A DNA stretch of 11,369 nucleotides from CAIJZX01 sp043766165 (GTDB lineage Bacteria > Patescibacteriota > Patescibacteriia > SBBC01 > CAIJZX01). The stretch lies in the NCBI GenBank assembly GCA_043766165.1, contig JAYUIJ010000035.1:1-11369 (forward strand). Reading direction: 5' to 3'. A model generated the notes under the pieces. It searched no databases, was not told the origin of the DNA, and saw only the letters and a program-made list of their open reading frames with translations. The position numbers were made by a program, and so were the translations under genes. How positions within the stretch are numbered: the stretch's first letter is position 1; each line of letters starts with the position of its first letter. Shown here in pieces: positions 5,476 through 11,369 of the stretch.

Positions 5476-7214
5476 TTGGTGGTGGAGCGAGTCGGCTGAA
5501 TATGCATGTAGAGCATTAAAAATTTTGCCAGATCACCAAATAATGGCGCGGCGGAACTTTCGGCAAATTGGACATCACGCGGATGGAGTAACTGCGTGAC
5601 CATCACAAACTTCGGATCTTCAACCGGCGCGAAGCCAGCGAAGGTACCGTTGGTAGCATTCACCATATACTTACCAGTTTTTGGGTCAGCAATTTGTGCT
5701 GTTCCTGTTTTTCCCGCTACATAATATCCTGGAACCGCCGCTTTTTTTCCGTGGCCATTTTCCACAACACGGACAAGCATGCCTGAAATGGTGGCCGAGG
5801 TTTGTGGTGAGATGACTTGTCGAATAACTTTTGGCTGCGTCACAGTCTCGGAGCCATCTGGTTTTACTTCCTTAGAAACAATATATGGTTGAAACAACTT
5901 ACCACCATTTGCCAACGCCCCGTATGCGCTGGCCATTTGTAAAACGGTGGTGGTTAGTCCTTGGCCAAAGGCGCCGGTCGAAGCGTAAATATCTTTATGG
6001 GTTTGGACACCAGTAATATTGCCCGACGTTTCATCTAAATCAATATTGGTCGGTGATCCAAAACCAAACGCTTTGACGTAATCCGCGAACTTCGACGCAC
6101 CAATTTGATTCATGGCAAAAATTGCGCCGGTGTTTAACGATTCTTCTAACACATAATTCATCGTCTGTACGCCGTGCGCTTTCAAGTCAGAATTTTTGAT
6201 AGTGAAATTTCCGATTTTCACTTGCCCGGTATCGGTATACGTTGTATCCGGTGTAACTTTCCCTTCATTCAGTGCGGCCGCCATAGTAATCGCTTTAAAC
6301 ACCGAACCCGGTTCATACGGAACTTGCGTTGACGGATTGAGAAAAGTTTTAATATCAGTCACATCACGGTACGTATTTGGATCATAATCCGGCGCGCCAC
6401 ACATGGCCAAGACCGCGCCTGTCTTCGGATCAAGAATAACCACACTGCCGCCGTCCGCGCCATGTTTCAAAACCGCCGCGTCAAGTTGCCGACACGCTTC
6501 AAATTGAATCGTTCGGTCTATGGTCAATATTAAGTTTGATCCATCGACAGCCGGTTGCCAAATTTGAGCCGCGGTCGCAATCAACTGCCCTGACGCATCT
6601 TTCTGCGCCCGAATAAAACCTCGTTTACCCGCTAAGTCCTTTTCAAAGTATCCTTCTAAACCATAACGCCCAACTTTCGTATTTCCTTTATACCCAACGA
6701 AGCCGATAATATGCGCCCCTAAATCTTTTTCCGGATAGTATCGCGTTGGTTCGTTACTAAACTGTACACCGGACAACTTCAAATCAGCAATGGTTTTTTG
6801 TTGATCGTCAGATAAATTATGCTGAATGGGTTCATACAAATCATTCGTCTTGCTCAGCCGTTTCAATAATTCATCTTTCGGCATAGTGACTAATGGCGCT
6901 AACGCATCAACAGTGGAGGAAACATTCGTCACCTGTTTTGGCACAACAAATAATAAATGGAGCGTGGTATTTGTCGCTAATGGATAGACGCCCGTCGCTG
7001 ATTGTGGATCGTTAACTAAAATCTGACCACGCGTCGGAAGTAGCTGTTCACTCAACTGATGCGCATCCGCCGCCAAAGCCGCATAAAAACTATGCTGCAA
7101 AACTTGCAACGTAAATAACCGCAACATCAGGAGCGCTGCAAAGACTATAAAAAAACCGGCTACACCCATGTCACGGCTGAAGCGCCGACTGCCCGCCTTA
7201 TGACGTTGGACCAT
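5472..7214 (-). CDS. ftsI: Septal peptidoglycan transpeptidase FtsI (PBP3-type class B PBP)
   Basis: This is a class B penicillin-binding protein that cross-links peptidoglycan at the division septum. Residues 1-17 are basic and cytoplasmic, and 18-40 form a single membrane anchor. A pedestal/dimerisation domain runs to about 225, with TRGQI (61-65) near its start. The transpeptidase domain carries all three active-site motifs: SVFK (304-307, nucleophile S304), SLN (359-361) and KTGT (502-505). The length of 580 is close to E. coli FtsI (588). No PASTA domains follow. It starts 13 bases after ftsL, without a Shine-Dalgarno, and its TGA overlaps murF. The position between ftsL and murF supports FtsI over an elongation-specific PBP2. 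Confidence 0.95.
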   Translation of the reverse strand: MVQRHKAGSRRFSRDMGVAGFFIVFAALLMLRLFTLQVLQHSFYAALAADAHQLSEQLLPTRGQILVNDPQSATGVYPLATNTTLHLLFVVPKQVTNVSSTVDALAPLVTMPKDELLKRLSKTNDLYEPIQHNLSDDQQKTIADLKLSGVQFSNEPTRYYPEKDLGAHIIGFVGYKGNTKVGRYGLEGYFEKDLAGKRGFIRAQKDASGQLIATAAQIWQPAVDGSNLILTIDRTIQFEACRQLDAAVLKHGADGGSVVILDPKTGAVLAMCGAPDYDPNTYRDVTDIKTFLNPSTQVPYEPGSVFKAITMAAALNEGKVTPDTTYTDTGQVKIGNFTIKNSDLKAHGVQTMNYVLEESLNTGAIFAMNQIGASKFADYVKAFGFGSPTNIDLDETSGNITGVQTHKDIYASTGAFGQGLTTTVLQMASAYGALANGGKLFQPYIVSKEVKPDGSETVTQPKVIRQVISPQTSATISGMLVRVVENGHGKKAAVPGYYVAGKTGTAQIADPKTGKYMVNATNGTFAGFAPVEDPKFVMVTQLLHPRDVQFAESSAAPLFGDLAKFLMLYMHIQPTRSTTK

Positions 7215-7227
7215 CGGCTAGAAAAAA

Positions 7228-7575
7228 TTAACGGACAGCGACCGCGCCGCTCGTTGGTGCTAAGTATTGAAAGCTGTCAGCTGGAACTAAACCCAGTTCC
7301 GTGCTATTCGCTTGAACAGCCGAGAGTGATCGTAAATCAGCGGCTTTTAATTCAAGTTTCTGATTATCAGCCTGCATAGTTGAAATTTTTGTTTCCAGAT
7401 CGCGAATGGCAAAACCTTCCGAAGCGGTATGATTCGTGACCATGACATAACTAAAACCGGTGCCAACGGCCAAGATGGAGACAATGACCGCGAACTTCTG
7501 GGTCGATAATTTCATTCGATGCCACCAATGATAGGTCGGCTCGAGGAGGTCGTTAGAACGGCGTGAGTGGGTCAT
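7228..7575 (-). CDS. ftsL: FtsL/DivIC-like septum protein
   Basis: This 115-residue bitopic protein should form the FtsL subunit of the divisome complex that activates septal synthesis through FtsI/FtsW. It has a basic cytoplasmic N-terminus of about 26 residues, one membrane helix (about 27-47), and a heptad-like coiled coil (about 55-85, FAIRDLETKISTMQADNQKL and on). A short tail follows with GLVPADSFQYL (95-105), typical of the end of FtsL/DivIC proteins. The length is close to E. coli FtsL (121). FtsL proteins diverge fast, so the call rests on architecture plus position between rsmH and ftsI. The ATG at 7575 lies 23 bases after rsmH and has no clear Shine-Dalgarno. Confidence 0.85.
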   Translation of the reverse strand: MTHSRRSNDLLEPTYHWWHRMKLSTQKFAVIVSILAVGTGFSYVMVTNHTASEGFAIRDLETKISTMQADNQKLELKAADLRSLSAVQANSTELGLVPADSFQYLAPTSGAVAVR

Positions 7576-7598
7576 ACGTTTTGTACTTTCTTTTTGTG

Positions 7599-8495
7599 TT
7601 AACTTATTTTTGTTACGATTCGCAGTTTCGCGCTGCGGGAACGTGGGTTAGTAAGTTGTTCTTGCCGCGGGGCGACAATCACATGTTTGTTGTCTAAGGA
7701 AACTTTTTTTTCTTTGGCTAACGTTTTGGTCCACTGTTTGACGAGGCGATCTTCACCGGAGTGAAAGGTGATGACTGCGATGCGTCCGCCAACCTTGAGA
7801 AGTTCCAGCGCTTGTGGCAGCGCTGTCTCAATCGCGCCGTACTCATCGTTGACTGCAATCCGCAACGCTTGGAACACTTGCGTCGCTGGATGAATTCGTC
7901 CGCGGCGATGTTTGACTTGTGCGACCGCGTCCGCTAATTGCAACGTCGTAGTAAATGGTTGTGATGCCCGTTGTGCAATGAGGTAGTCCACAATCTTTGG
8001 CGCCATCCATTCATCTCCGTACGTTTGCAACATCGTGACCAACTCTTCCGCTGATCGTTCATTTACGATTTCAGCTGCAGTCCCTGTTTGCGTACTTGGA
8101 TCAAACCGCATATCGAGCGGTCCGTCGTGTTGGAAAGAGAATCCCCGACTTGGATCACCGATAGTCATCGATGAGACACCGAGGTCGAAGAGAATCGCGT
8201 CAACGGAATTAAATCCGTTGTCGTTCGCGATCCGTTGTAGATCACGGAAATTTCCGTGAGCTGCAGTGAATCGTGAATCATATTTTTTCAGTGAGCCGTT
8301 CGTTTCTTCCAACGTCCGTTCATCAGCTTCAATGCCGAGAAGTTTTCCGTTCGGAGCAATGACATCGAGCATGGCCGCGGTATGACCACCGCCACCAAGC
8401 GTGGCATCGATCACATCATTGTTTTCTGTAAGGTGCAATCCTTCTACAACGGCTGAGAGAAGGACCGGAACGTGCTCCGGCACAAGCGTGGGCAT
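7599..8495 (-). CDS. rsmH: 16S rRNA (cytosine-1402-N4)-methyltransferase RsmH (MraW)
   Basis: RsmH uses S-adenosylmethionine to methylate N4 of C1402 in the decoding region of 16S rRNA. Family signatures are clear: HVPVLLSAVVEGL (8-20), the SAM-binding IDATLGGGGHT (29-39), FDLGVSSMTIGDPSRGFSF (103-121), DGPLDMRFD (124-132), HPATQVFQALRIAVNDE (202-218), FHSGEDRLVK (244-253) and NPRSRSAKLRI (283-293). FHSGEDR has G where most members have L. The length of 298 is normal. The ATG directly follows the mraZ TAA with no bases between and has no Shine-Dalgarno of its own, so translation probably depends on ribosomes finishing mraZ. Confidence 0.97.
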   Translation of the reverse strand: MPTLVPEHVPVLLSAVVEGLHLTENNDVIDATLGGGGHTAAMLDVIAPNGKLLGIEADERTLEETNGSLKKYDSRFTAAHGNFRDLQRIANDNGFNSVDAILFDLGVSSMTIGDPSRGFSFQHDGPLDMRFDPSTQTGTAAEIVNERSAEELVTMLQTYGDEWMAPKIVDYLIAQRASQPFTTTLQLADAVAQVKHRRGRIHPATQVFQALRIAVNDEYGAIETALPQALELLKVGGRIAVITFHSGEDRLVKQWTKTLAKEKKVSLDNKHVIVAPRQEQLTNPRSRSAKLRIVTKIS

Positions 8496-8927
8496 TTAGA
8501 CGCCGAGTTCGCCTAGCGCCTCAGCGATATCCCCGCTCTGCCGTTCCGTCCCGCTCCGGTACCTCTCCCAAGCGTCTTTGTCCCAGAGTTCCAAACGGTT
8601 ATAGAGTCCAGCTACCACTACGACCTTTTTCAAATTCGCGTACTTCCGGAGGTATTCAGGTAAATTCCCCCGCCCTTGCTTGTCGACATCGAGTTCCATG
8701 GCTCCAGCCAGCATCAAGCGAGCAAACGCTCGTGAGTTTGCTTTGGCAATTGGTAACTTTGAAAGCTTTTCCGCCATCACCAGCCATTCCTTCTTGGTGT
8801 AGATGAACAAACAACGATCCAATCCCCGCGTCACAACAGCTCCAGCTTTCAGATCGTCGCGGAATTTGACTGGCACCTGGACCCGACCTTTGTCGTCGAG
8901 CGAATGATGATACTCACCGATAAACAT
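8496..8927 (-). CDS. mraZ: Transcriptional regulator MraZ
   Basis: MraZ is a DNA-binding regulator of the dcw operon that assembles as a ring and binds repeats in front of its own gene. The protein has two SpoVT-AbrB-like half domains: GEYHHSLDDKGRVQVPVKFR (4-23) and AMELDVDKQGRGNLPEYLRK (76-95). Both keep the D-x-(K/Q)-GR core. The second has N where an I or V usually precedes the LP. The length is 143 (E. coli 152). It is the first gene of the operon, with the promoter and four phased repeats upstream. The ATG at 8927 lacks a Shine-Dalgarno (TCTGTCTCCACA precedes it). Confidence 0.96.
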   Translation of the reverse strand: MFIGEYHHSLDDKGRVQVPVKFRDDLKAGAVVTRGLDRCLFIYTKKEWLVMAEKLSKLPIAKANSRAFARLMLAGAMELDVDKQGRGNLPEYLRKYANLKKVVVVAGLYNRLELWDKDAWERYRSGTERQSGDIAEALGELGV

Positions 8928-8960
8928 TGTGGAGACAGAAGTGGGTCAGGTTTGGGGCTC

Positions 8961-8969
8961 TGTGGATAA
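8961..8969 (-). promoter_or_regulatory. DnaA-box-like 9-mer TTATCCACA in the mraZ leader
   Basis: The minus strand reads TTATCCACA, an exact match to the strong DnaA box consensus. It lies between the MraZ repeats and the mraZ start. A second, one-mismatch copy TTATCCCCA is at 9075-9067, in the same orientation and upstream of the promoter. One or two 9-mers can occur by chance, and the CCAC part could also be a partly inverted MraZ half-site. No AT-rich unwinding element or dnaA/dnaN genes are present, so this is not an origin. Confidence 0.35.
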
Positions 8970-8972
8970 TTT

Positions 8973-9009
8973 CCACTTTCCCCCACTTGTTACCATTTTA
9001 CACCACAAT
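8973..9009 (-). promoter_or_regulatory. MraZ operator: four 7-mers at 10-bp spacing
   Basis: Read on the minus strand, four 7-mers each separated by three bases appear in succession: ATTGTGG (9009-9003), AAAATGG (8999-8993), CAAGTGG (8989-8983) and AAAGTGG (8979-8973). This fits the described MraZ box, repeats of AAAGTG(T/G) spaced by 3. The array covers the -10 hexamer and the expected start site, so bound MraZ should block its own promoter. The two downstream copies match best. Confidence 0.8.
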
Positions 9010-9023
9010 TAAACATTCGTCAA
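8995..9023 (-). promoter_or_regulatory. Promoter of the mraZ (dcw) operon
   Basis: TTGACG (9023-9018, 5 of 6) and TAAAAT (9000-8995, 5 of 6) are separated by the ideal 17 bases. Transcription would start near 8988, giving a leader of about 60 bases before the mraZ ATG. This is the best sigma70-type promoter in the window. It is the only clear one in front of the five dcw genes. Confidence 0.8.
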
Positions 9024-9121
9024 CACAATGTTCCACGTAAAATACCTGCCCTGAGTACTCGAAGGGTGGGGATAACTAGGCCATTTTATGACCCTTGTTG
9101 TCCAACTGTTGATCATAAGAC

Positions 9122-9145
9122 AAAAAACTACCCTTCTTTTGGTAG
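9122..9145 (-). terminator. Intrinsic terminator of the 9179-10393 gene
   Basis: On the minus strand CTACC (9145-9141) pairs with GGTAG (9132-9128) over an 8-base loop and runs directly into six T (9127-9122). The stem is short. Its position 33 bases past the stop and the T-tract make it convincing. It insulates the mraZ promoter from upstream transcription. Confidence 0.7.
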
Positions 9146-9178
9146 CCCATGAAACCGAGCGTATAATTTAGTGTTTTC

Positions 9179-10393
9179 TCACTTCTCCAATATAGCTAGT
9201 TCTGTGGCTTCAGTATCCATGTGGACTACTTGAAAACCAAGATGATCTGGTGCATCTCTAACTTGTTCGAAAAAAGGCAAAGAATCTTGGAAAACAACTG
9301 AACTACTTTTACCGACAACACGTTGTAATTCTTTGATTACGTCTTTCACGTACATCTCGCCTTTGTCATAATCTTCAGTGCGACTATAATCTGCTCCGGC
9401 AATAATAAAGTAATCAATCCCGCTGAGAAGGAAAACAACCCCTTCAACATTTGTTGGCATGCATTCCAGGAACGTCAGTACATCGGTATTCTCGATATGA
9501 ATTTTCTCTAGACTGGAATACGCGTTTCTCTCGCCTGTATGCTCTTCATTAAAGTCTATTGCCGTATGTCGTTGTACAGCATGCAAAAGACGATCAATGT
9601 TGTATGGTTCAACCTCGACCACATTCTTCGCACCTAGTTCAAGAGCAAAGTCTATGCCTACACCATGGGAGCCGGCCCCTAAATCAATCAGTGTATTATC
9701 TTTTATTCTTTCTTTTAGTTTTTCTTTTTTTACTGAATTCCTTTTGTCATCTAGATCTAAGTAATTGAGTTTGTCGCTATCTTGTGAACTTGCCCGGGTT
9801 CGTTCTTCAAATGGCTTCATGATTTGGCTGGGTGCACCAGGAATAATGGTGGAGAGATCAAAACCGCGAGCTAAGACCTCCATCGCCTTTTGCAAATTTG
9901 GGTTCCGACTATCAAGAAGTTCCTGGGCTTTTGCGGGATCCTCATGCAAAAAACGTAAATAATCTTCAACATAGACGGGAGACGAGTCATGAAATTGCCA
10001 GCCCGATCGTAATCCTGTCCTATAGGTTGCCAGAAAGCGAATCATTTTTAGATTCGTCGGTTCAATTCCCTCACCAAAGTCAATCAAACTTTCGGTGTCA
10101 ATATATTCATAAGGTTCATATGACCTAGTAGTTTCGTTATACATCTGACTAGATTTTTTCTGAGTCAACTGCTCATACACTTTTCGCTGGATATCTGGGT
10201 TATGTAAAATATCCTCGTAGGTCAATGGACGAGGTGCTTTTTCTTTAACTTCATGTTTCTCAAGTAAATCACTTGAACCAAGCTTATCAGCGGCTTCTCC
10301 ATAAGTAGCGGCTTCGCTAGATTGCATAAGTTCTTGCATTCTGGCGGCTTCTGCTTCAGCCTCAGATTGTTCGTATCTTGGAATTTCTGACAT
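9179..10393 (-). CDS. Orphan class I methyltransferase-like protein
   Basis: This is a 404-residue soluble protein. Residues 1-55 are acidic, alanine/glutamate-rich and probably disordered. A mostly helical domain of unknown type follows (56-230). The C-terminal part (231-404) has the look of a Rossmann-like SAM-dependent methyltransferase. Motif I is TLIDLGAGSHGVG (234-246). The acidic end of strand 2 is VVEVEP (258-263), the residue before helix D is NTD (302-304), and strand 4 is VVFLLSGIDYFI (319-330). The usual catalytic NPPY-like motif is absent, so the substrate cannot be predicted. The domain could also bind another nucleotide. The gene is monocistronic: it has its own terminator, and a possible leaderless promoter stands directly in front of the ATG. 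No Shine-Dalgarno is seen. The family is unrecognised beyond the fold. Confidence 0.75.
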   Translation of the reverse strand: MSEIPRYEQSEAEAEAARMQELMQSSEAATYGEAADKLGSSDLLEKHEVKEKAPRPLTYEDILHNPDIQRKVYEQLTQKKSSQMYNETTRSYEPYEYIDTESLIDFGEGIEPTNLKMIRFLATYRTGLRSGWQFHDSSPVYVEDYLRFLHEDPAKAQELLDSRNPNLQKAMEVLARGFDLSTIIPGAPSQIMKPFEERTRASSQDSDKLNYLDLDDKRNSVKKEKLKERIKDNTLIDLGAGSHGVGIDFALELGAKNVVEVEPYNIDRLLHAVQRHTAIDFNEEHTGERNAYSSLEKIHIENTDVLTFLECMPTNVEGVVFLLSGIDYFIIAGADYSRTEDYDKGEMYVKDVIKELQRVVGKSSSVVFQDSLPFFEQVRDAPDHLGFQVVHMDTEATELAILEK

Positions 10394-10399
10394 ACAAAA

Positions 10400-10428
10400 A
10401 GCATACCTGTTTTATGGTGATATGACTA
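10400..10428 (-). promoter_or_regulatory. Candidate leaderless promoter of the 9179-10393 gene
   Basis: TAGTCA (10428-10423, 4 of 6) and TATGCT (10405-10400, 4 of 6) are 17 bases apart. The -10 ends 6 bases before the ATG at 10393, the same geometry as the 56-445 gene. The hexamers are weak, so support comes mainly from spacing and the lack of any Shine-Dalgarno. Confidence 0.35.
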
Positions 10429-10447
10429 GTAAGTTATTGTTTCCTTA

Positions 10448-10651
10448 CTATGCTGAAACCTGCCTCGGTCGTAACTTCCGTTCCAGCCACAACACCAAAA
10501 TCAAAATGCCAAGTGTCATCAACCAAATCTTCCGCGCATGCCACTTTCGATTCTCATCAACAATCTCCCGAACTTTCCAGCCTTCAGCGCGATTAATGTC
10601 AAGAAAAACAAGAATAAAAAAAAGCGGGTAGTGCTCACCCCGCTTATGCAC
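10448..10651 (-). CDS. Doubtful 67-residue ORF with one C-terminal membrane helix
   Basis: A GTG at 10651 with GAAAGGG about 8 bases upstream could start a 67-residue protein. It has a charged middle (NRAEGWKVREIVDENRKW, 20-37) and a strongly hydrophobic segment IWLMTLGILILVLWL (42-56) flanked by basic residues. Against it, codons 2-12 or so coincide with a strong intrinsic terminator (10616-10645), so a transcript from upstream would usually stop there. It may be a real small membrane gene with an attenuated start, the remnant of one, or chance. No better in-frame start lies past the hairpin. Confidence 0.3.
   Translation of the reverse strand: MHKRGEHYPLFFILVFLDINRAEGWKVREIVDENRKWHARKIWLMTLGILILVLWLERKLRPRQVSA
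10616..10645 (-). terminator. Strong intrinsic terminator of the 10665-11129 gene
   Basis: On the minus strand AAGCGGG (10645-10639) pairs with CCCGCTT (10628-10622) over a 10-base loop and runs into eight T (10623-10616). It lies about 20 bases past the TGA of the 154-residue gene. It is the best-formed terminator in the window after the edge palindrome. Confidence 0.88.
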
Positions 10652-10664
10652 TCATGAAACCCTT

Positions 10665-11129
10665 TCAGAATCTCTTAGGATCTGGACTGACTTCGAAAAC
10701 AACGATCTCGGCTCGACACACAAAAATATATGGCTGAATGCCGATAATTCGACCAGACTCATCGCGGATCAGGCCAGTCTCTGAGGCATCAACCACTGAC
10801 CCCGTCACTAAAGCCCAAAAACCTTCGGGGGCATCAACGTCGGTGATTGCGGGGCGGGGAAGTTCCTCATCAGCCTCACCCGTCATGATCGTGTCAGCTA
10901 GCTGGCCAATCTTCCGAAGCACATCATCCCGTTGGCGATAATATTTCCATAGCCGGCGTTCAAGTTCCACTCTATCCATAATGCGGTCGCCATCCAAGAA
11001 CAGGGCCTCATCGGCATGGATAATCATTTGGTTAAACACTGGAATCGGGTGGACGACCGTAATGAAAATTCGATCGTCCAGTTCATCCATAGAGCCGGTC
11101 AAAAACATCAAACAAGCCGATAGGTGCAT
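10665..11129 (-). CDS. Orphan 154-residue acidic protein, unknown function
   Basis: The start is certain: AGGAGG (11140-11135) lies 5 bases before the ATG at 11129. The TGA is followed by a strong terminator, so this is a single-gene unit. The first 12 residues are mildly hydrophobic but too short for a clear signal or anchor. A beta-rich part follows (FITVVHPIPVFNQMIIH, 22-38). A charged helix of about 30 residues comes next (RVELERRLWKYYRQRDDVLRK, about 53-73), then an acidic loop (TGEADEEL, 83-90). The ending is beta-rich (FWALVTGSVVDASETGL, 104-120; IGIQPYIFVCRAEIVVFEV, 129-147). I recognise no domain. The beta-helix-beta layout and acidity suggest a cytoplasmic protein. Confidence 0.75.
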   Translation of the reverse strand: MHLSACLMFLTGSMDELDDRIFITVVHPIPVFNQMIIHADEALFLDGDRIMDRVELERRLWKYYRQRDDVLRKIGQLADTIMTGEADEELPRPAITDVDAPEGFWALVTGSVVDASETGLIRDESGRIIGIQPYIFVCRAEIVVFEVSPDPKRF

Positions 11130-11150
11130 TTGAACCTCCTCGCAAGTAGA

Positions 11151-11172
11151 TGTATATATCGTTTCCTGAAAC
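11151..11172 (-). promoter_or_regulatory. Possible -10 and inverted repeat before the 154-residue gene
   Basis: The minus strand carries TATATA/TATACA (11158-11151), a usable -10, about 20 bases before the ATG. The inverted repeat GTTTC-N2-GAAAC (11161-11172) lies immediately upstream, in the spacer. No good -35 is seen (TTCATT at 11179-11174 is weak). A weak promoter helped or blocked by a factor binding the repeat is one reading, but chance is possible. The rest of 11173-11315 shows only short palindromes, such as CTGAATTCAG at 11274-11283. Confidence 0.3.
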
Positions 11173-11315
11173 TAATGAAGTGGCGGTTATCAACGATCAA
11201 ACGAAACAAGCCAATAATTTCTGGCCTATCTCTATCATAAATATCGATTTCCGTCAAGCCGGCTAACTGAGCACTGAATTCAGGTCAGCCTGCAACACTT
11301 GGAGGGTATACTGGG

Positions 11316-11369
11316 GTGGAGGACATACTATCCACCATTATGCAAATTCTGAATCAGTACGAACGAGAA
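11316..11369 (+). CDS. Start of a plus-strand gene cut by the window edge
   Basis: A frame open from 11271 runs off the end. From GTG at 11316 it reads MEDILSTIMQILNQYERE, an amphipathic, helix-like N-terminus. GGAGG at 11301-11305 is 10 bases before this GTG. The alternative is ATG at 11340 (MQILNQYERE), preceded 17 bases upstream by GGAGG at 11318-11322. Eighteen codons are too few to name a product. It would be divergent from the 154-residue gene. Confidence 0.4.
   Translation, partial: MEDILSTIMQILNQYERE

Noticed and set aside
9086..9118. Inverted repeat TTATGA...TCATAA upstream of the mraZ promoter
   Set aside because: The arms are 6 bp, A/T-rich and 21 bases apart with no T-tract. It is too weak to assign as an operator or terminator.
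8928..9178. Replication origin in the mraZ upstream region because of DnaA-like boxes
   Set aside because: There are only one exact and one near match, no AT-rich unwinding tract, and no dnaA, dnaN or rpmH nearby.
10422..10631. Plus-strand 69-codon ORF
   Set aside because: It runs antisense through the terminator and has no ribosome binding site or promoter.
1..11369. CRISPR array, transposon or phage/defence system
   Set aside because: No spaced direct repeats, transposase, integrase, nuclease or toxin-antitoxin pair could be recognised in either strand.

Overview
The window looks like ordinary chromosomal DNA from a small-genome bacterium, most probably of the Patescibacteria (Candidate Phyla Radiation). 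This is an inference from gene content. It has a short prolyl-tRNA synthetase without a full editing insertion, a MurF without the usual N-terminal substrate domain, a minimal mraZ-rsmH-ftsL-ftsI-murF cluster, several tiny orphan membrane proteins, and very tight packing. TGA ends several genes, including ftsI where the stop overlaps the murF start, so the lineages that read TGA as glycine (Gracilibacteria/Absconditabacteria) are unlikely. No species can be named from this sequence. No tRNA, rRNA, insertion sequence, CRISPR array or phage gene was seen.

Layout, left to right. Bases 1-1734 hold four minus-strand genes: two small membrane proteins (1321-1734, 1008-1307), a GNAT N-acetyltransferase whose ATG overlaps the preceding stop (478-1008), and a third membrane protein with its own apparent leaderless promoter (56-445). 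The set probably ends at a perfect 32-bp palindrome at the window edge. proS (1802-3058, minus) lies upstream. A divergent 106-residue orphan gene on the plus strand (3176-3496) has a promoter, a strong ribosome binding site and a terminator. Its terminator is back to back with that of a minus-strand YdcF/DUF218-like gene (3591-4082).

Bases 4213-8927 are the division and cell-wall (dcw) cluster, transcribed leftwards in the order mraZ, rsmH, ftsL, ftsI, murF. The genes abut or overlap: mraZ TAA is followed at once by rsmH ATG, and ftsI and murF share ATGA. Upstream of mraZ is a good sigma70-type promoter overlaid by four 7-mers at exact 10-bp spacing, which matches the known MraZ autoregulatory operator. 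A perfect DnaA-box 9-mer follows. MraZ would control the operon, RsmH modifies 16S rRNA, FtsL and FtsI act at the septum, and MurF makes the muropeptide precursor.

The right end carries an orphan class I methyltransferase-like protein (9179-10393), a doubtful 67-residue membrane ORF overlapped by a strong terminator, a 154-residue orphan with a near-perfect Shine-Dalgarno sequence (10665-11129), and the first codons of a plus-strand gene cut by the window edge. I found no convincing new multi-gene system. The points most worth a second look are the mraZ control region, the apparent leaderless promoters, the contrast between Shine-Dalgarno and non-Shine-Dalgarno genes, and a few unrecognised proteins.
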